NCBI GenBank assembly: GCA_963791945.1
Contig: CAWBUD010000002.1
Span: 558,001 to 622,000 of the forward strand
Length of the DNA: 64,000 nt
Direction of reading: 5' to 3'
From: PALSA-1003 sp963791945
GTDB lineage: Bacteria; Pseudomonadota; Gammaproteobacteria; Burkholderiales; Casimicrobiaceae
The stretch's first letter is position 1. The number at the start of each line of letters is the position of its first letter. The position numbers were made by a program, and so were the translations under genes. The notes under the pieces were generated by a model, which saw only the letters and a list, made by a program, of their open reading frames with translations, was not told the origin of the DNA and did not search any database. This document shows, in pieces, positions 52,521 to 61,878 of the stretch.

Positions 52521-54359
52521 TCAGTAGGCGCCGCCGACGCGGTGCTTGGCCACGAAGTGTCCGGGGCCGACTTCTTCGAGCGGAAGCACGGTCGGTTCAT
52601 CCCCGACGGCGCGAACGGGGCTCGGAACTTCGTCGGATGATAACTCCCTTTTTCGCCGACGTCGCGCCGGGTCGGCGATAGGCACGGCGGCCAGGAGCTT
52701 GCGCGTATAGGGATGTCGGGGATCCTCGAAGATCGCGCGCCTCGGACCGATCTCCACGATCTGGCCGAGATACATGACGGCCACCCGGTGGCTGATGCGC
52801 TCGACCACCGCGATGTCGTGAGAGATGAACAGATACGCGAGACCGAACTCGGACTGCAGATCCAGCATCAGATTCACGATCTGCGCCCGGATGGACACAT
52901 CGAGCGCCGACACCGCCTCGTCGGCGATGATGATCTTCGGCTGCAGGGCGAGCGCGCGGGCGATGGCGATGCGTTGCCGTTGCCCGCCCGAGAACTCGTG
53001 CGGATAGCGTTGCGCGTGCTCCGGCGCGAGCCCGACGTGCGAAAGAAGCCACGCCACGCGGTCCAGCGCTTCGGAGCCTCGCGCGACGTCATGGACGTAC
53101 AGCGGCTCGGCGATGGAGAATCCGATGGTGAGTCTCGGGTCGAGCGACGCATACGGATCCTGGAATACCATCTGGATCTCCCGCCGCAGCGGTCGCACCT
53201 GATCCGACGGCAGTCGCGCGATATCGCGATCGCCGAATTCGATGCTGCCTCCCTGGATGTCGACCAGTCGGAGCAGCGAGCGGCCGGTCGTCGACTTGCC
53301 GCAGCCCGATTCGCCGACGAGCGCGAGCGTTTCGCCCGCGTTCAAGTCGAAGCTCACCTGCTCCACGGCGTGCACGCGCCGGCGCACGCGCCCGAAGAAT
53401 CCCGACGGCAGGTCGAAGCGGGTCTTGAGCGAGCGCACCTTCAGCACGGGCGCGTTACCGACGAACGCCGTCTCCCTGACCGGAGCGGGCGCCTCGCCCT
53501 CGGAGGCTGGAAGAGGAAAGTGCGCCGGCCGGTCGGTCCCCCGCATCGAGCCCAGCTTCGGGACCGCTGCCAGCAATGCCCGAGTATACGGGTGACGCGG
53601 CGCGTGAAAGATGGCGTCAGCCGAGCCGTCCTCGACCTTGGCGCCCTGATACATGACGACCACGCGCTCGGCGACCTCGGCGACGACGCCCATGTCGTGC
53701 GTGATGAAGATCACCGCCATGTGCATCTCGTCCTGCAGCGCGCGGATCAGCTCGAGGATCTGCGCCTGGATCGTGACGTCGAGCGCGGTTGTGGGCTCGT
53801 CCGCGATGAGGAGCGTCGGCTTGCAGGAAAGCGCCATCGCGATCATCACCCGCTGGCGCATGCCGCCGGAGAGCTGGTGCGGGTGCCGATCCCGCACCTG
53901 CCTGGCCTCGGGAATGCGCACCTGCTCGAGCATCGAGAGCGCCTCGCGCCGCGCGGCCGCACGATCCTTGCCCTGGTGCAGCCGGATCGACTCTGCGATC
54001 TGCTCGCCCACGGTGTACACCGGATTGAGGGAGGTCATCGGCTCCTGAAAGATCATGGCGATCTCGGCGCCGCGGATGGCGCGCATCGTCGCGGCGCTGG
54101 CTTGCGCGAGGTCGATCCGCTCTCCGCGCGGTCTCTGGAACTCGAGACGGCCCGACGTGATCGTGCCGCCGCCGTGCTCGACGAGGCGCATCAGCGACAG
54201 TGCGGTCACCGACTTGCCGGATCCGGATTCGCCGACGATCGCGATCGTCTCGCCACGGCCGACGGTGAACGAGACGTCTCGCACCGCCGCGACGACGCGC
54301 TCGGACGTGCGGAACTCGACCGACAGCGAAGATACCGATAGCAAGTCGGCGGAAGCCAT
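52521..54359 (-). CDS. gsiA: Fused two-domain ABC ATPase, GsiA-like
   Basis: 612 residues with two complete ATPase domains in one chain. First: GESGSGKSVTA, LSGGMRQRVMIAMA, LLIADEPTTALD, ITHDMGVV. Second: GESGCGKSTTGRS, FSGGQRQRIAIARA, IIIADEAVSALD, ISHDIAVV. Oligopeptide-transport C-terminal extensions (RHPYTRALLAAVPKLG and RHPYTRKLLAAVPIADPA) follow each. The C-terminal EVGPGHFVAKH resembles the end of GsiA. The Walker B Glu in the second domain is followed by A instead of the usual P. Start ATG at 54359; gsiB follows 55 bases downstream. Glutathione import is the best guess; other peptides remain possible. Confidence 0.83.
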   Translation of the reverse strand: MASADLLSVSSLSVEFRTSERVVAAVRDVSFTVGRGETIAIVGESGSGKSVTALSLMRLVEHGGGTITSGRLEFQRPRGERIDLAQASAATMRAIRGAEIAMIFQEPMTSLNPVYTVGEQIAESIRLHQGKDRAAARREALSMLEQVRIPEARQVRDRHPHQLSGGMRQRVMIAMALSCKPTLLIADEPTTALDVTIQAQILELIRALQDEMHMAVIFITHDMGVVAEVAERVVVMYQGAKVEDGSADAIFHAPRHPYTRALLAAVPKLGSMRGTDRPAHFPLPASEGEAPAPVRETAFVGNAPVLKVRSLKTRFDLPSGFFGRVRRRVHAVEQVSFDLNAGETLALVGESGCGKSTTGRSLLRLVDIQGGSIEFGDRDIARLPSDQVRPLRREIQMVFQDPYASLDPRLTIGFSIAEPLYVHDVARGSEALDRVAWLLSHVGLAPEHAQRYPHEFSGGQRQRIAIARALALQPKIIIADEAVSALDVSIRAQIVNLMLDLQSEFGLAYLFISHDIAVVERISHRVAVMYLGQIVEIGPRRAIFEDPRHPYTRKLLAAVPIADPARRRRKRELSSDEVPSPVRAVGDEPTVLPLEEVGPGHFVAKHRVGGAY

Positions 54360-54370
54360 GATCCCGCCGG

Positions 54371-56035
54371 TCAACCGCGGGCGGACGCCTGGCGACGCAG
54401 ATCGTCGATGGTCGCATTCATGGTGACGGCCTGGGGATCGATGACGAGATGCAGCAGGGCGGGGCCGCGGGCAGCGAGCGCGCGCTCGAGAGCCGGCGCG
54501 AATTCAGCCGTGCGCGTGACCGTTTCGCCGGCGGCGCCGTACGCTCGGGCCAGCGCGGCGAAATCCGGGTTGGCGAGCGTCGTGCCATAGACGCGCCCCG
54601 GATAATTGCGCTCCTGATGCATCCGGATCGTTCCATACATGCCGTTATCGATGACGACGAAGACGATCGCGAGCTCGTATTGCACGGCGGTCGCGAGCTC
54701 CTGACCATTCATGAGGAAGCAGCCGTCGCCGTTCCACGAGAGCACCACGCGGTCCGGATGCACGGCCTTCGCCGCGATCGCGGCCGGAACGCCGTAGCCC
54801 ATCGACCCGTTGTAGGGGGCGAGCTGCGTGCGATAACGCGGATAACGGTACAGGCGCGCGAGCCAGCTCACGTAGTTGCCCGCGCCGTTCGCAAGAATCG
54901 CATTCTCGGGCAAGCTCTCGCGCAACGTCGCGACGACCTGCCATAGATCGAGCTGACCCGGCATCGCCCGCGGCGTCTGCCATTCGAGATAGGCGGCGTG
55001 GGCCGCCGCGGCGCTGCCTGCCCAGGCCGTGGCGTCGATCGGGTCGAGCTTCGCGAGCGCGGCGCAGAACGGCGCGATGCCCGACTCGACCGCGAGCCGC
55101 GGCTGGTACACGCGGCCGAGCTCGTCCGCGCCGGGATGGACATGGATCAGCGTCTGCTTCGGCGTCGGCGCGTCGAGCAGCGCATAGCCGCTGGTGACCA
55201 TCTCGCCCAGCCGCTCTCCGATCACGAGCAGCACGTCGGCCTCGCGCACGCGGGCAGCCAGCTTCGGATTGATGCCGATGCCGACGTCTCCGGCGTAGTT
55301 GGGATGACGGTTGTCGAACGCATCCTGATTGCGAAATGCGCAGGCGACGGGCAGCGCGTTCGCTTCCGCGAAACGGGCGAGATCGGCGGACGCCTCGGCG
55401 CTCCAGCCGCTGCCGCCGACGATCACCAGGGGTCGCCTGGCACGGCCGAGCGACGACGCAACCTCTCGCATCTGCGCCGCCGAAGGATGAACCGACACGA
55501 CTTCGACGCGCGGCGCGTCGGCGACATCCGCAACGGCCGCGAGCATATCCTCCGGCAATGCGAGAACCACCGGACCCGGTCGGCCGGATAGCGCCACCCG
55601 GAACGCCCGCGCGATGTACTCGGGAACGCGCTCGGCGCGATCGATCTGCGCCGACCATTTGGCGACGCTGCCGAACATTCTCCGGTAGTCGACTTCCTGG
55701 AACGCTTCGCGGTCGACGACGTCGCCGCCGATCTGTCCGACGAACGCGACGAGCGGCGTGGAATCCTGCGCGGCGGTGTGGATGCCGATCGCGGCATTCG
55801 AAGCCCCCGGTCCGCGCGTGACGAAGACGACCCCCGGGCGACCCGTCAGCTTGCCGTACGCCTCGGCCATGTACGCCGCGCCGCCTTCCTGCCGGCAGAC
55901 GATGAGCCGAAGCCGGTCTCGCGCGTCGTACAGCGCGTCGAGCACCGGAAGATAGCTCTCGCCCGGAACGCAGAACGCCAGGTCGACGCCCTGGGCGAGC
56001 AGATTGTCGACGAGTATCCGGCCGCCGGTGCGCAT
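54371..56035 (-). CDS. Thiamine diphosphate-dependent enzyme, acetolactate synthase family
   Basis: 554 residues with the three TPP-enzyme domains. N-terminal pyrimidine domain FCVPGESYLPVLDALYD with the catalytic Glu in CRQEGGAAYMAEAYG; central domain LVIVGGSGWSAEASADLARF; C-terminal diphosphate domain with the GDG-N motif WNGDGCFLMNGQELATAV and VVIDNGMYGTIR. Lacks clear markers of true IlvB (no adjacent IlvN subunit) and could be a decarboxylase or lyase of a 2-oxo acid. An ATG at 56071 would add 12 residues. Its stop is 11 bases upstream of the gsiA start, so it probably heads the gsi transcript. Reaction unknown. Confidence 0.82.
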   Translation of the reverse strand: MRTGGRILVDNLLAQGVDLAFCVPGESYLPVLDALYDARDRLRLIVCRQEGGAAYMAEAYGKLTGRPGVVFVTRGPGASNAAIGIHTAAQDSTPLVAFVGQIGGDVVDREAFQEVDYRRMFGSVAKWSAQIDRAERVPEYIARAFRVALSGRPGPVVLALPEDMLAAVADVADAPRVEVVSVHPSAAQMREVASSLGRARRPLVIVGGSGWSAEASADLARFAEANALPVACAFRNQDAFDNRHPNYAGDVGIGINPKLAARVREADVLLVIGERLGEMVTSGYALLDAPTPKQTLIHVHPGADELGRVYQPRLAVESGIAPFCAALAKLDPIDATAWAGSAAAAHAAYLEWQTPRAMPGQLDLWQVVATLRESLPENAILANGAGNYVSWLARLYRYPRYRTQLAPYNGSMGYGVPAAIAAKAVHPDRVVLSWNGDGCFLMNGQELATAVQYELAIVFVVIDNGMYGTIRMHQERNYPGRVYGTTLANPDFAALARAYGAAGETVTRTAEFAPALERALAARGPALLHLVIDPQAVTMNATIDDLRRQASARG

Positions 56036-56106
56036 CGTTCCAACCAGGGAAGTTGACGAAGGTCGGGGCATTCTAGCGTGATTCGGCATACGCGCTGACG
56101 GGTGCG

Positions 56107-56112
56107 TATAAT
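56107..56112 (+). promoter_or_regulatory. Putative -10 element (TATAAT) for the MscS-like gene
   Basis: A perfect TATAAT lies 46 bases before the MscS-like start, in the divergent gap facing the TPP-enzyme gene. The -35 region is poor (TTCGGC at 56082-56087 is 19 bases away). Confidence 0.4.
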
Positions 56113-56158
56113 CCGCGCTGGTCGGCGTCCCGCGTCGGCCTTGGGGGCCCATCCGCCG

Positions 56159-57673
56159 ATGGTTGAGACGATCACGCTGCAGGAAGCGCTCGGCTTTTCC
56201 GCCTTCGCCCTGCTGCTCGGGCTGGTCATCATGCGCTTCAAGCCCGAGCTGCGGCGCCCGACGCTGGTCACGCTGCTCATCGTCGTGCTCGGTCTCGGCG
56301 GCCTTGCCGCGCTCACCCGTTATCAGCCGATCCCGCCCCAGCTCGCGATCGCGGTGGTTCCGCGCGAGCTGTGCCTGTTCATCGTCGCGCTCGGCAACAT
56401 CAAGATCTGGATCGCCTTCCTCGGGAACGTCCTGCTGGCGCGCCGCGCCGTGCCACGGATCCTCGCCGAAGTGAGCATGTTCGTGTCTCTGGTCGTCTAT
56501 GCGCTGTTCCGCATGGAGGCCCTGGGCGTGAATCTGACCGCCATTACGTTCTCCGCGACTGCGCTGACCGCGATCATCGGCTTCGCGGCGCAGAGCACGC
56601 TGGGCAACCTCATGGGCGGCATCTCCCTCCAGCTCGACAACACCTGCCGGATCGGCGACTGGATCGAGATCGAAGGCGTCACCGGAGAAGTCGTGTCGAT
56701 CCGCTGGCGCTACACCGCGATCGCGACGATCACCAACGTGACCATCGTGATCCCGAACGCGGACCTCATGAAGAGCAAGATCACGCTGCTCGGACGACGC
56801 GGCGACGACCGCGTGGCGTGGCGGCGCCCGATCGAATTCGGGGTTGGCTACGAATGGACGCCGGGGCAGGTGATTGCGGTCGTCACCGCGGCGCTCGAGC
56901 GCATGGAGATTCCCCTGGTGGCAGCGAAGCCGATGGCGCGCTGCGTATGCGGGGGCTTCGACCCGAGCGCGATCAAGTACATGATCTACTACTCGCTGAC
57001 CGACATCAAGGCATACATCGAGACCGACTCGCGCGTACGGGTGCACGTCTACGCCGCGCTTGGGCGGGCGGGCATGGAGATACCGATTTCGCGCCAGGAT
57101 CTGTACCTGCATTCGGCCCGCGCCATGGCAGCGGCCACCGGCGCGAACGAGCAGACATCGCGCGTTGCCCTGCTTCGCTCGCTGGAATTATTCGCGCCGC
57201 TCACCGACGACGAGACGCACGCCCTGGCGGCCCAGCTGAAAATGGTGCCGCTCGCGTCGGGTGACATCGTGACCAGGCAGGGCGAGCCCTCGGACTCGCT
57301 GTACATCCTGGCTCGCGGGCAGGTTGCGATCTTTCGCGACGGCGAGCAGAGGCAGGGACGCAAGCTCCTCGCCAAGCTCACGGCGCCGGCGTTCTTCGGG
57401 GAGATGGGCCTGCTCACCGGCCAGGCGCGAACCGCGACCATCCTCGCCGAGTCCGAGGTGCTCTGCTACCAGCTCGACAAACACGGCTTCGAAGCCATCA
57501 TCCAGGCAAGACCGGAGCTTGCGGAGGCGATGTCGCGCACCGTGGCGGCACGACAGGCTGCCAACGATGCCACGCTGGCATCGCTTTCTGCGGAGGCCCG
57601 CGCGCAGGCGACCGGTACCCGGGCCAGCGAGATCGTACGGCGGATTCGCCAGTTCTTCGGATTGGACGCCTAG
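56159..57673 (+). CDS. MscS-family mechanosensitive channel with C-terminal cyclic-nucleotide-binding-type domain
   Basis: 504 residues. N-terminal membrane helices to about residue 150, including the pore-lining region ending IGFAAQSTLGNLMGGISLQL, followed by the MscS beta domain RIGDWIEIEGVTGEVVSIRW. The alpha/beta vestibule domain runs to about 320. The C-terminal part (about 344-447) is a cNMP-binding-type fold: LASGDIVTRQGEPSDSLYIL, then FFGEMGLLTGQARTATILAE, which has the GE and RTAT phosphate-cassette residues. This fusion suggests gating or tuning by a nucleotide as well as tension. Start ATG at 56159 gives a short periplasmic N terminus; 19 upstream codons are also open. Confidence 0.87.
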   Translation: MVETITLQEALGFSAFALLLGLVIMRFKPELRRPTLVTLLIVVLGLGGLAALTRYQPIPPQLAIAVVPRELCLFIVALGNIKIWIAFLGNVLLARRAVPRILAEVSMFVSLVVYALFRMEALGVNLTAITFSATALTAIIGFAAQSTLGNLMGGISLQLDNTCRIGDWIEIEGVTGEVVSIRWRYTAIATITNVTIVIPNADLMKSKITLLGRRGDDRVAWRRPIEFGVGYEWTPGQVIAVVTAALERMEIPLVAAKPMARCVCGGFDPSAIKYMIYYSLTDIKAYIETDSRVRVHVYAALGRAGMEIPISRQDLYLHSARAMAAATGANEQTSRVALLRSLELFAPLTDDETHALAAQLKMVPLASGDIVTRQGEPSDSLYILARGQVAIFRDGEQRQGRKLLAKLTAPAFFGEMGLLTGQARTATILAESEVLCYQLDKHGFEAIIQARPELAEAMSRTVAARQAANDATLASLSAEARAQATGTRASEIVRRIRQFFGLDA

Positions 57674-57691
57674 CGCGGCGTCGCCCGTCCG

Positions 57692-58603
57692 TCAGGCGAC
57701 CGCACGCACTCCGGTGACGAGGTCCGCGTGCTTGAGCAGGAAAACGCTGTCCTCGCTCGATTCGGTCGCGAGCCACACGAAGGGCAGACGAGGAAACGCC
57801 GCTTCGGTCGCTGCGCGATTCTGGCCTACTTCGACCAGGATCAATCCCTCGGGCGTCAGGAAATCCGCGGCCTGAGCGAGGATCGTTCGCACGGCATCGA
57901 GCCCGTCGTCGCCTCCGGCCAGCGCCAGCTTCGGCTCGTGGCGGTACTCGGGCGGCAGCTCCTCCATGGCCATCGCCGTCACGTACGGCGGATTGCTCAC
58001 GATCAAGTCGTAGCGCTTTTCGGTGAGGTTGGACAGAAGATCGGACCGGATGAGATTGACCCGCCCCTGCAGACCGTGCTCCGCGACGTTGCGCAGCGCG
58101 ACCGCGAGCGCGTCCGACGAGACATCGGCGGCATCGACGTCTGCATTGGGAAAATGGTAGGCGAGCAGGATGGCGAGGCAGCCCGAGCCCGTGCAAAGGT
58201 CGAGCGCCGTCTGGATCCGTGACGGATCGGCGACCCAGGGCGCGAGGTCCTCGCGGAGCAGCTCGGCGATGTACGAGCGTGGGATCAGGACGCGCTCGTC
58301 GACGTAGAAGCGGTACTCGCCGAGCCACGCCTCGTGCGTGAGGTAGGCCGCCGGAACTCGCTCTTCGATCCGCCGCCCAAGAATGTCCGCGAGGCGCTCG
58401 CGCTCCTCGTGGGTGAGCCGCGCGTCGAGAAACGGCTCCAGGCGATCCAGCGGCAGGTGGAGGCTGTGAAGGATCAGGTAGGCCGCTTCGTCGTAAGCGC
58501 TGGCCGTGCCATGACCGAAGGAGAGCCCCGCGCGGGTGAACTCCGAAACGGCGTAGCGCAGCCAGTCGCGGACGGTCGCGAGTTCCTGCGTGATGGTGCT
58601 CAT
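57692..58603 (-). CDS. prmB: Ribosomal protein uL3 glutamine N5-methyltransferase
   Basis: 303 residues. SAM-binding motif ALDLCTGSGCLAILLA and the catalytic NPPY in DLIVSNPPYVTAMAMEEL. The N-terminal helical domain with LILHSLHLPLDRLEPFLDAR and the block RRIEERVPAAYLTHEAWLGE distinguish PrmB (YfcB) from the release-factor enzyme PrmC. Methylates a Gln of ribosomal protein L3. It begins inside the dapE stop (four-base overlap), the conserved dapE-prmB order of betaproteobacteria. Confidence 0.92.
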   Translation of the reverse strand: MSTITQELATVRDWLRYAVSEFTRAGLSFGHGTASAYDEAAYLILHSLHLPLDRLEPFLDARLTHEERERLADILGRRIEERVPAAYLTHEAWLGEYRFYVDERVLIPRSYIAELLREDLAPWVADPSRIQTALDLCTGSGCLAILLAYHFPNADVDAADVSSDALAVALRNVAEHGLQGRVNLIRSDLLSNLTEKRYDLIVSNPPYVTAMAMEELPPEYRHEPKLALAGGDDGLDAVRTILAQAADFLTPEGLILVEVGQNRAATEAAFPRLPFVWLATESSEDSVFLLKHADLVTGVRAVA

Positions 58604-59754
58604 TGCGCGGGCCCGAGCAGCAGACGTTCCAGTATGCCACGATACAGTGCGGCAAGCGGCGCGAGGTCCGCGATCGCCACGCGCTCGTTCAGCTTGTGGA
58701 TCGTGGCGTTGACGGGTCCCAGCTCGACGACTTCCGGACACACGTCGGCGATGAAGCGGCCATCGGACGTGCCCCCGCTGCAGGAGATTTCGGGAATAAT
58801 CCCGCACACTTCGCGCGCGACTTCGGAGACGACCTTGACGAGTCGGCCCCGCGGCGTGAGGTAAGGGCGTCCCGCTCCGGTCCACTCCAGCCGGAAGTCG
58901 AGCCCGTGCCGCCGCAGCACGGCTTCCATCCGCTCGACGAGGCTCTCGCGCGTGCTCGCGGTCGAATAACGGAAGTTGAAGGCGAGCTCCAGCGTACCCG
59001 GGATGACGTTGGTCGCGCCGGTACCGGCATGGATATTCGACGCCTGCCACGACGTCGGGGGAAAGTATTCGCTGCCCTCGTCCCAAGTCAGCGCGGCCAG
59101 CTCGGCGATCGCGGGCACGACCAGATGGATGGGATTGCGTGCCAGATCAGGATAGGCGATGTGCCCCTGCACGCCGCGGACGGTGAGCGTGCCAGAAAGC
59201 GTGCCCCTGCGGCCGTTCTTGATCGTATCGCCGAGCCGCCGGTCCGACGAGGGCTCGCCGACGATGCAGTAGTCGAGCGCCTCCCCTTGCGCCTTGAGGC
59301 GATCGACGATACGGACCGTACCGTCCGTTGCAGGACCTTCCTCGTCGGACGTGACAAGGAGCGCGATCGATCCAGGATGTTGCGGACGCGCGGCGACGAA
59401 GCCCTCGACGGCAACGACGAACGCCGCCAGAGACGACTTCATGTCGGCGGCGCCGCGCCCGTACAGGAACCCGTCGCGGACGGTAGGCGTGAACGGGTCG
59501 GACGTCCAACCCTCGAGCGGACCGCTCGGCACGACGTCGGTGTGGCCCGCGAAGCACACCGTGGGGCGGCCTTCGCCGCGGCGCGCCCACAGGTTGGTGA
59601 CTCCATTCGACGCCAGCGACTCGCAGCGGAAACCCGCGCGTGCTAGCCGAGCGCCGAGGATAGCCTGGCACCCCGCGTCGTCGGGTGTCTGCGAGCGGCG
59701 CGCGATGAGCTCGGAGGCGAGCTCCAGGGTGCCCGTGAGACCCGTCGCCGCCAT
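58600..59754 (-). CDS. dapE: Succinyl-diaminopimelate desuccinylase
   Basis: 384 residues of the M20 zinc peptidase family. Metal ligands in FAGHTDVVPSG, GRGAADMKSSLAAF and LVTSDEEGPATDG; dimerisation domain with the NGRRGTLSGTLTVRGVQGHI block; the C-terminal His/Gly motif in LGPVNATIHKLNE. Makes LL-diaminopimelate for lysine and peptidoglycan. The start ATG overlaps the pilU stop by one base (TGATG), so pilU, dapE and prmB form one operon. Confidence 0.95.
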   Translation of the reverse strand: MAATGLTGTLELASELIARRSQTPDDAGCQAILGARLARAGFRCESLASNGVTNLWARRGEGRPTVCFAGHTDVVPSGPLEGWTSDPFTPTVRDGFLYGRGAADMKSSLAAFVVAVEGFVAARPQHPGSIALLVTSDEEGPATDGTVRIVDRLKAQGEALDYCIVGEPSSDRRLGDTIKNGRRGTLSGTLTVRGVQGHIAYPDLARNPIHLVVPAIAELAALTWDEGSEYFPPTSWQASNIHAGTGATNVIPGTLELAFNFRYSTASTRESLVERMEAVLRRHGLDFRLEWTGAGRPYLTPRGRLVKVVSEVAREVCGIIPEISCSGGTSDGRFIADVCPEVVELGPVNATIHKLNERVAIADLAPLAALYRGILERLLLGPAQ

Positions 59755-60920
59755 CAGCGGTCGCGGTTCAGCAGCTCCGGATCGATCTCGAGCTTGGCGA
59801 AATTCGCGCTCATCAGGTGCGCGGTGTCTTCCCCCGCCTCCGGCGCGTCGGTGCGGGCGGTAGGCGTGTTCTGGTTGACCAGCCACGCGAGATTGGTCGG
59901 CGAGTCCGACGCGATCAGGGCTTCCTCGTAGGCAATCGCGCCGTCGAGGTAAAGCCGGCACAACGCCTGCTCGAAGGTCTGCGATCCGGGGTACAGGCTC
60001 TGCTCCATCGCCTCCTTGATCTGCGTCATCTCGCCGTTCTTGATCAGCTCGGCGATGAGCGAGGTGTTGAGCAGGATTTCCGCGGCGGGCTGGAGATCGC
60101 CGACCTTGTTGCGGACCAGCCGTTGAGAGATGATGGCGCGCAAGCCGATCGACAGGTCGGAGAGCAGGCCGGAACGCGCGTCGTAGGGAAACATGTTGAT
60201 GATCCTAGAGAGCGCGTGGTAGCTATTGTTCGCGTGCAGCGTCGACAGGCACAGGTGGCCGGTCAGGGTGTGGAGCAGCGCCTGCTGCATGGTCTCCCGG
60301 TCGCGGATCTCGCCGATCATGATGAGGTCGGGCGCCTCGCGCAGCGCGTTGCCGAGCGCCTTGCCATAGGTCTGCGTGTCGACACCGATCTCGCGCTGGT
60401 TGACGATCGACTGCTTGTGCTCGAACAGATACTCGATCGGATCCTCGATGGTAAGGATGTGCCCGGACCGGCTGTTGTTCCGATAGTCGATCATGGCGGC
60501 CAGCGTCGTCGACTTGCCGCAGCCCGTCGCCCCGCAAAGGAGCACGAGCCCACGCTTTTCCATGACCAGGTTGAGCAGCACCGGCGGGAGCTTCAGCTCC
60601 TCGAACGGCGGTACGTGGCTGCGCACGTAGCGCACGCACAGCGAGATCGTTCCGCGCTGGCGGAAGATGTTGATCCGGAAATTGCCGACGCTGCGATCGA
60701 GGTAGGAGAGGTTCATCTCCATTTCGTTCTCGAATTCGCGCGCCTGGTCCTTGCTCATCAGCTCGTAGGCGATGCGTCGGACCGCTTCGACGTCCATCGG
60801 TTGAGTCGAGATGGCGGAGACGACGCCGTTGATCTTGATGTTGATCGGCGCCCCGCAGGAGATGAACAGGTCAGAGGCCTGTTTCTCCGCCATGAGCTTG
60901 AACAGTCGGTCGAGATACAT
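59754..60920 (-). CDS. pilU: Type IV pilus retraction-type ATPase PilU
   Basis: 388 residues of the PilT/PilU GspE-like family: N-terminal domain MYLDRLFKLMAEKQASDLFI, Walker A CGATGCGKSTTLAAM, Asp box VNQREIGVDT, Walker B DLIMIGEIRDRETMQQAL and His box LHTLTGHLCLSTLHANN. The C-terminal extension beyond residue 350 (NLAWLVNQN and an acidic tail) and coupling to dapE favour PilU over PilT. Works as PilT-dependent helper in pilus retraction. No other pilus gene is in the window. Confidence 0.9.
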   Translation of the reverse strand: MYLDRLFKLMAEKQASDLFISCGAPINIKINGVVSAISTQPMDVEAVRRIAYELMSKDQAREFENEMEMNLSYLDRSVGNFRINIFRQRGTISLCVRYVRSHVPPFEELKLPPVLLNLVMEKRGLVLLCGATGCGKSTTLAAMIDYRNNSRSGHILTIEDPIEYLFEHKQSIVNQREIGVDTQTYGKALGNALREAPDLIMIGEIRDRETMQQALLHTLTGHLCLSTLHANNSYHALSRIINMFPYDARSGLLSDLSIGLRAIISQRLVRNKVGDLQPAAEILLNTSLIAELIKNGEMTQIKEAMEQSLYPGSQTFEQALCRLYLDGAIAYEEALIASDSPTNLAWLVNQNTPTARTDAPEAGEDTAHLMSANFAKLEIDPELLNRDR

Positions 60921-61107
60921 GGTGGTCTCGTTTTGCCGTCAGACCGGCCGGCTCGGCGCCCGCCTCCGCCCGCCGACCGGGTTGACAATGTCATGAATTG
61001 ACAAGAATAACCTTGCTCAAGCAAAGTAACAACTGGAACCTCTCTATTGGCATGCGGCGTTTGGTCGCGGCCGATTGGGCTCACCGGACTCCTGCACGGA
61101 AGCTTCC
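60921..61107. other. Divergent intergenic region, AT-rich for this genome
   Basis: 187 bases between the pilU start (minus) and the mtnP start (plus). Two direct TTGACA copies lie at 60982-60987 and 60998-61003. The first has GAATAA 17 bases later, a weak -10; neither forms a convincing full promoter. No RNA gene or clear hairpin seen. Confidence 0.3.
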
Positions 61108-61878
61108 ATGCTCGCCATCATCGGCGGCAGCGGGCTGACCCGACTGTCGACGCTTGCCGTCGCCCACCGCGAGGTCGTTCGCACGCCCTACGGGGAGCCA
61201 TCCTCCGCGTTGATCTTCGGGCAGCTCTCGGGCCGTGATGTAGTGTTCATGGCGAGGCACGGGCACGGCCACACGATTCCGCCGCATCGGGTGAACTACC
61301 GCGCGAATCTCTGGGCACTCAAGCAGCGCGGCGTCGACGCGATCCTGGCGGTCGCGTCGGTCGGCGCAATCAGCGGCGCTCTCGTCCCGGGCGACCTCGT
61401 CCTCCCGCATCAGCTCATCGATTACACCAGCGGGCGGCAGCAGACGTTCTTCGATGGCAGCGATCGCGAAGTCGTGCACGTCGACTTCACGCAGCCCTAC
61501 AGCAGCGAGCTACGCAGTCGATGCCTGGACGCGGCCCGAACGGCGAAGATCGATATCCACGACGGTGGGGTCTACGGCGCCGTTTCCGGTCCGCGGCTGG
61601 AGACCGCGGCGGAAATCGACCGGATGGAACGCGACGGCGCGACGCTGGTCGGCATGACGGGCATGCCGGAAGCGGCGCTGGCGCGTGAGCTCTCCATCGC
61701 CTATGCCTCGATCGCGGTGGTCGTCAATCATGCGGCGGGTCGGGGCGACAGCGCGCAGGCCGTGTCGATGGAGCGCATCGCCCGGGTGCTTGAAAAGGCG
61801 ATTGCCAGGGTCAAGATACTCATCGATCACGTGGTGCAGCAGTACGCGCCCGGTGACGTGCGACAGGAGACGAAATGA
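61108..61878 (+). CDS. S-methyl-5'-thioinosine / methylthioadenosine phosphorylase
   Basis: 256 residues of the PNP/MTAP phosphorylase family. LAIIGGSGLTRLS opens the fold; ARHGHGHTIPPHRVNYRANL holds the phosphate- and ribose-binding HxHxxPPHxxNYRAN block; VYGAVSGPRLETAAEIDRME and VGMTGMPEAALARELSIAYA bind the nucleoside. Salvages the 5'-methylthio nucleoside released from S-adenosylmethionine in polyamine synthesis. The short form with NHAAG near the C terminus resembles methylthioinosine phosphorylases of pseudomonads as well as MTAP, so the exact base is open. The ATG at 61108 is chosen for the family start; def overlaps its stop by four bases. Confidence 0.85.
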   Translation: MLAIIGGSGLTRLSTLAVAHREVVRTPYGEPSSALIFGQLSGRDVVFMARHGHGHTIPPHRVNYRANLWALKQRGVDAILAVASVGAISGALVPGDLVLPHQLIDYTSGRQQTFFDGSDREVVHVDFTQPYSSELRSRCLDAARTAKIDIHDGGVYGAVSGPRLETAAEIDRMERDGATLVGMTGMPEAALARELSIAYASIAVVVNHAAGRGDSAQAVSMERIARVLEKAIARVKILIDHVVQQYAPGDVRQETK

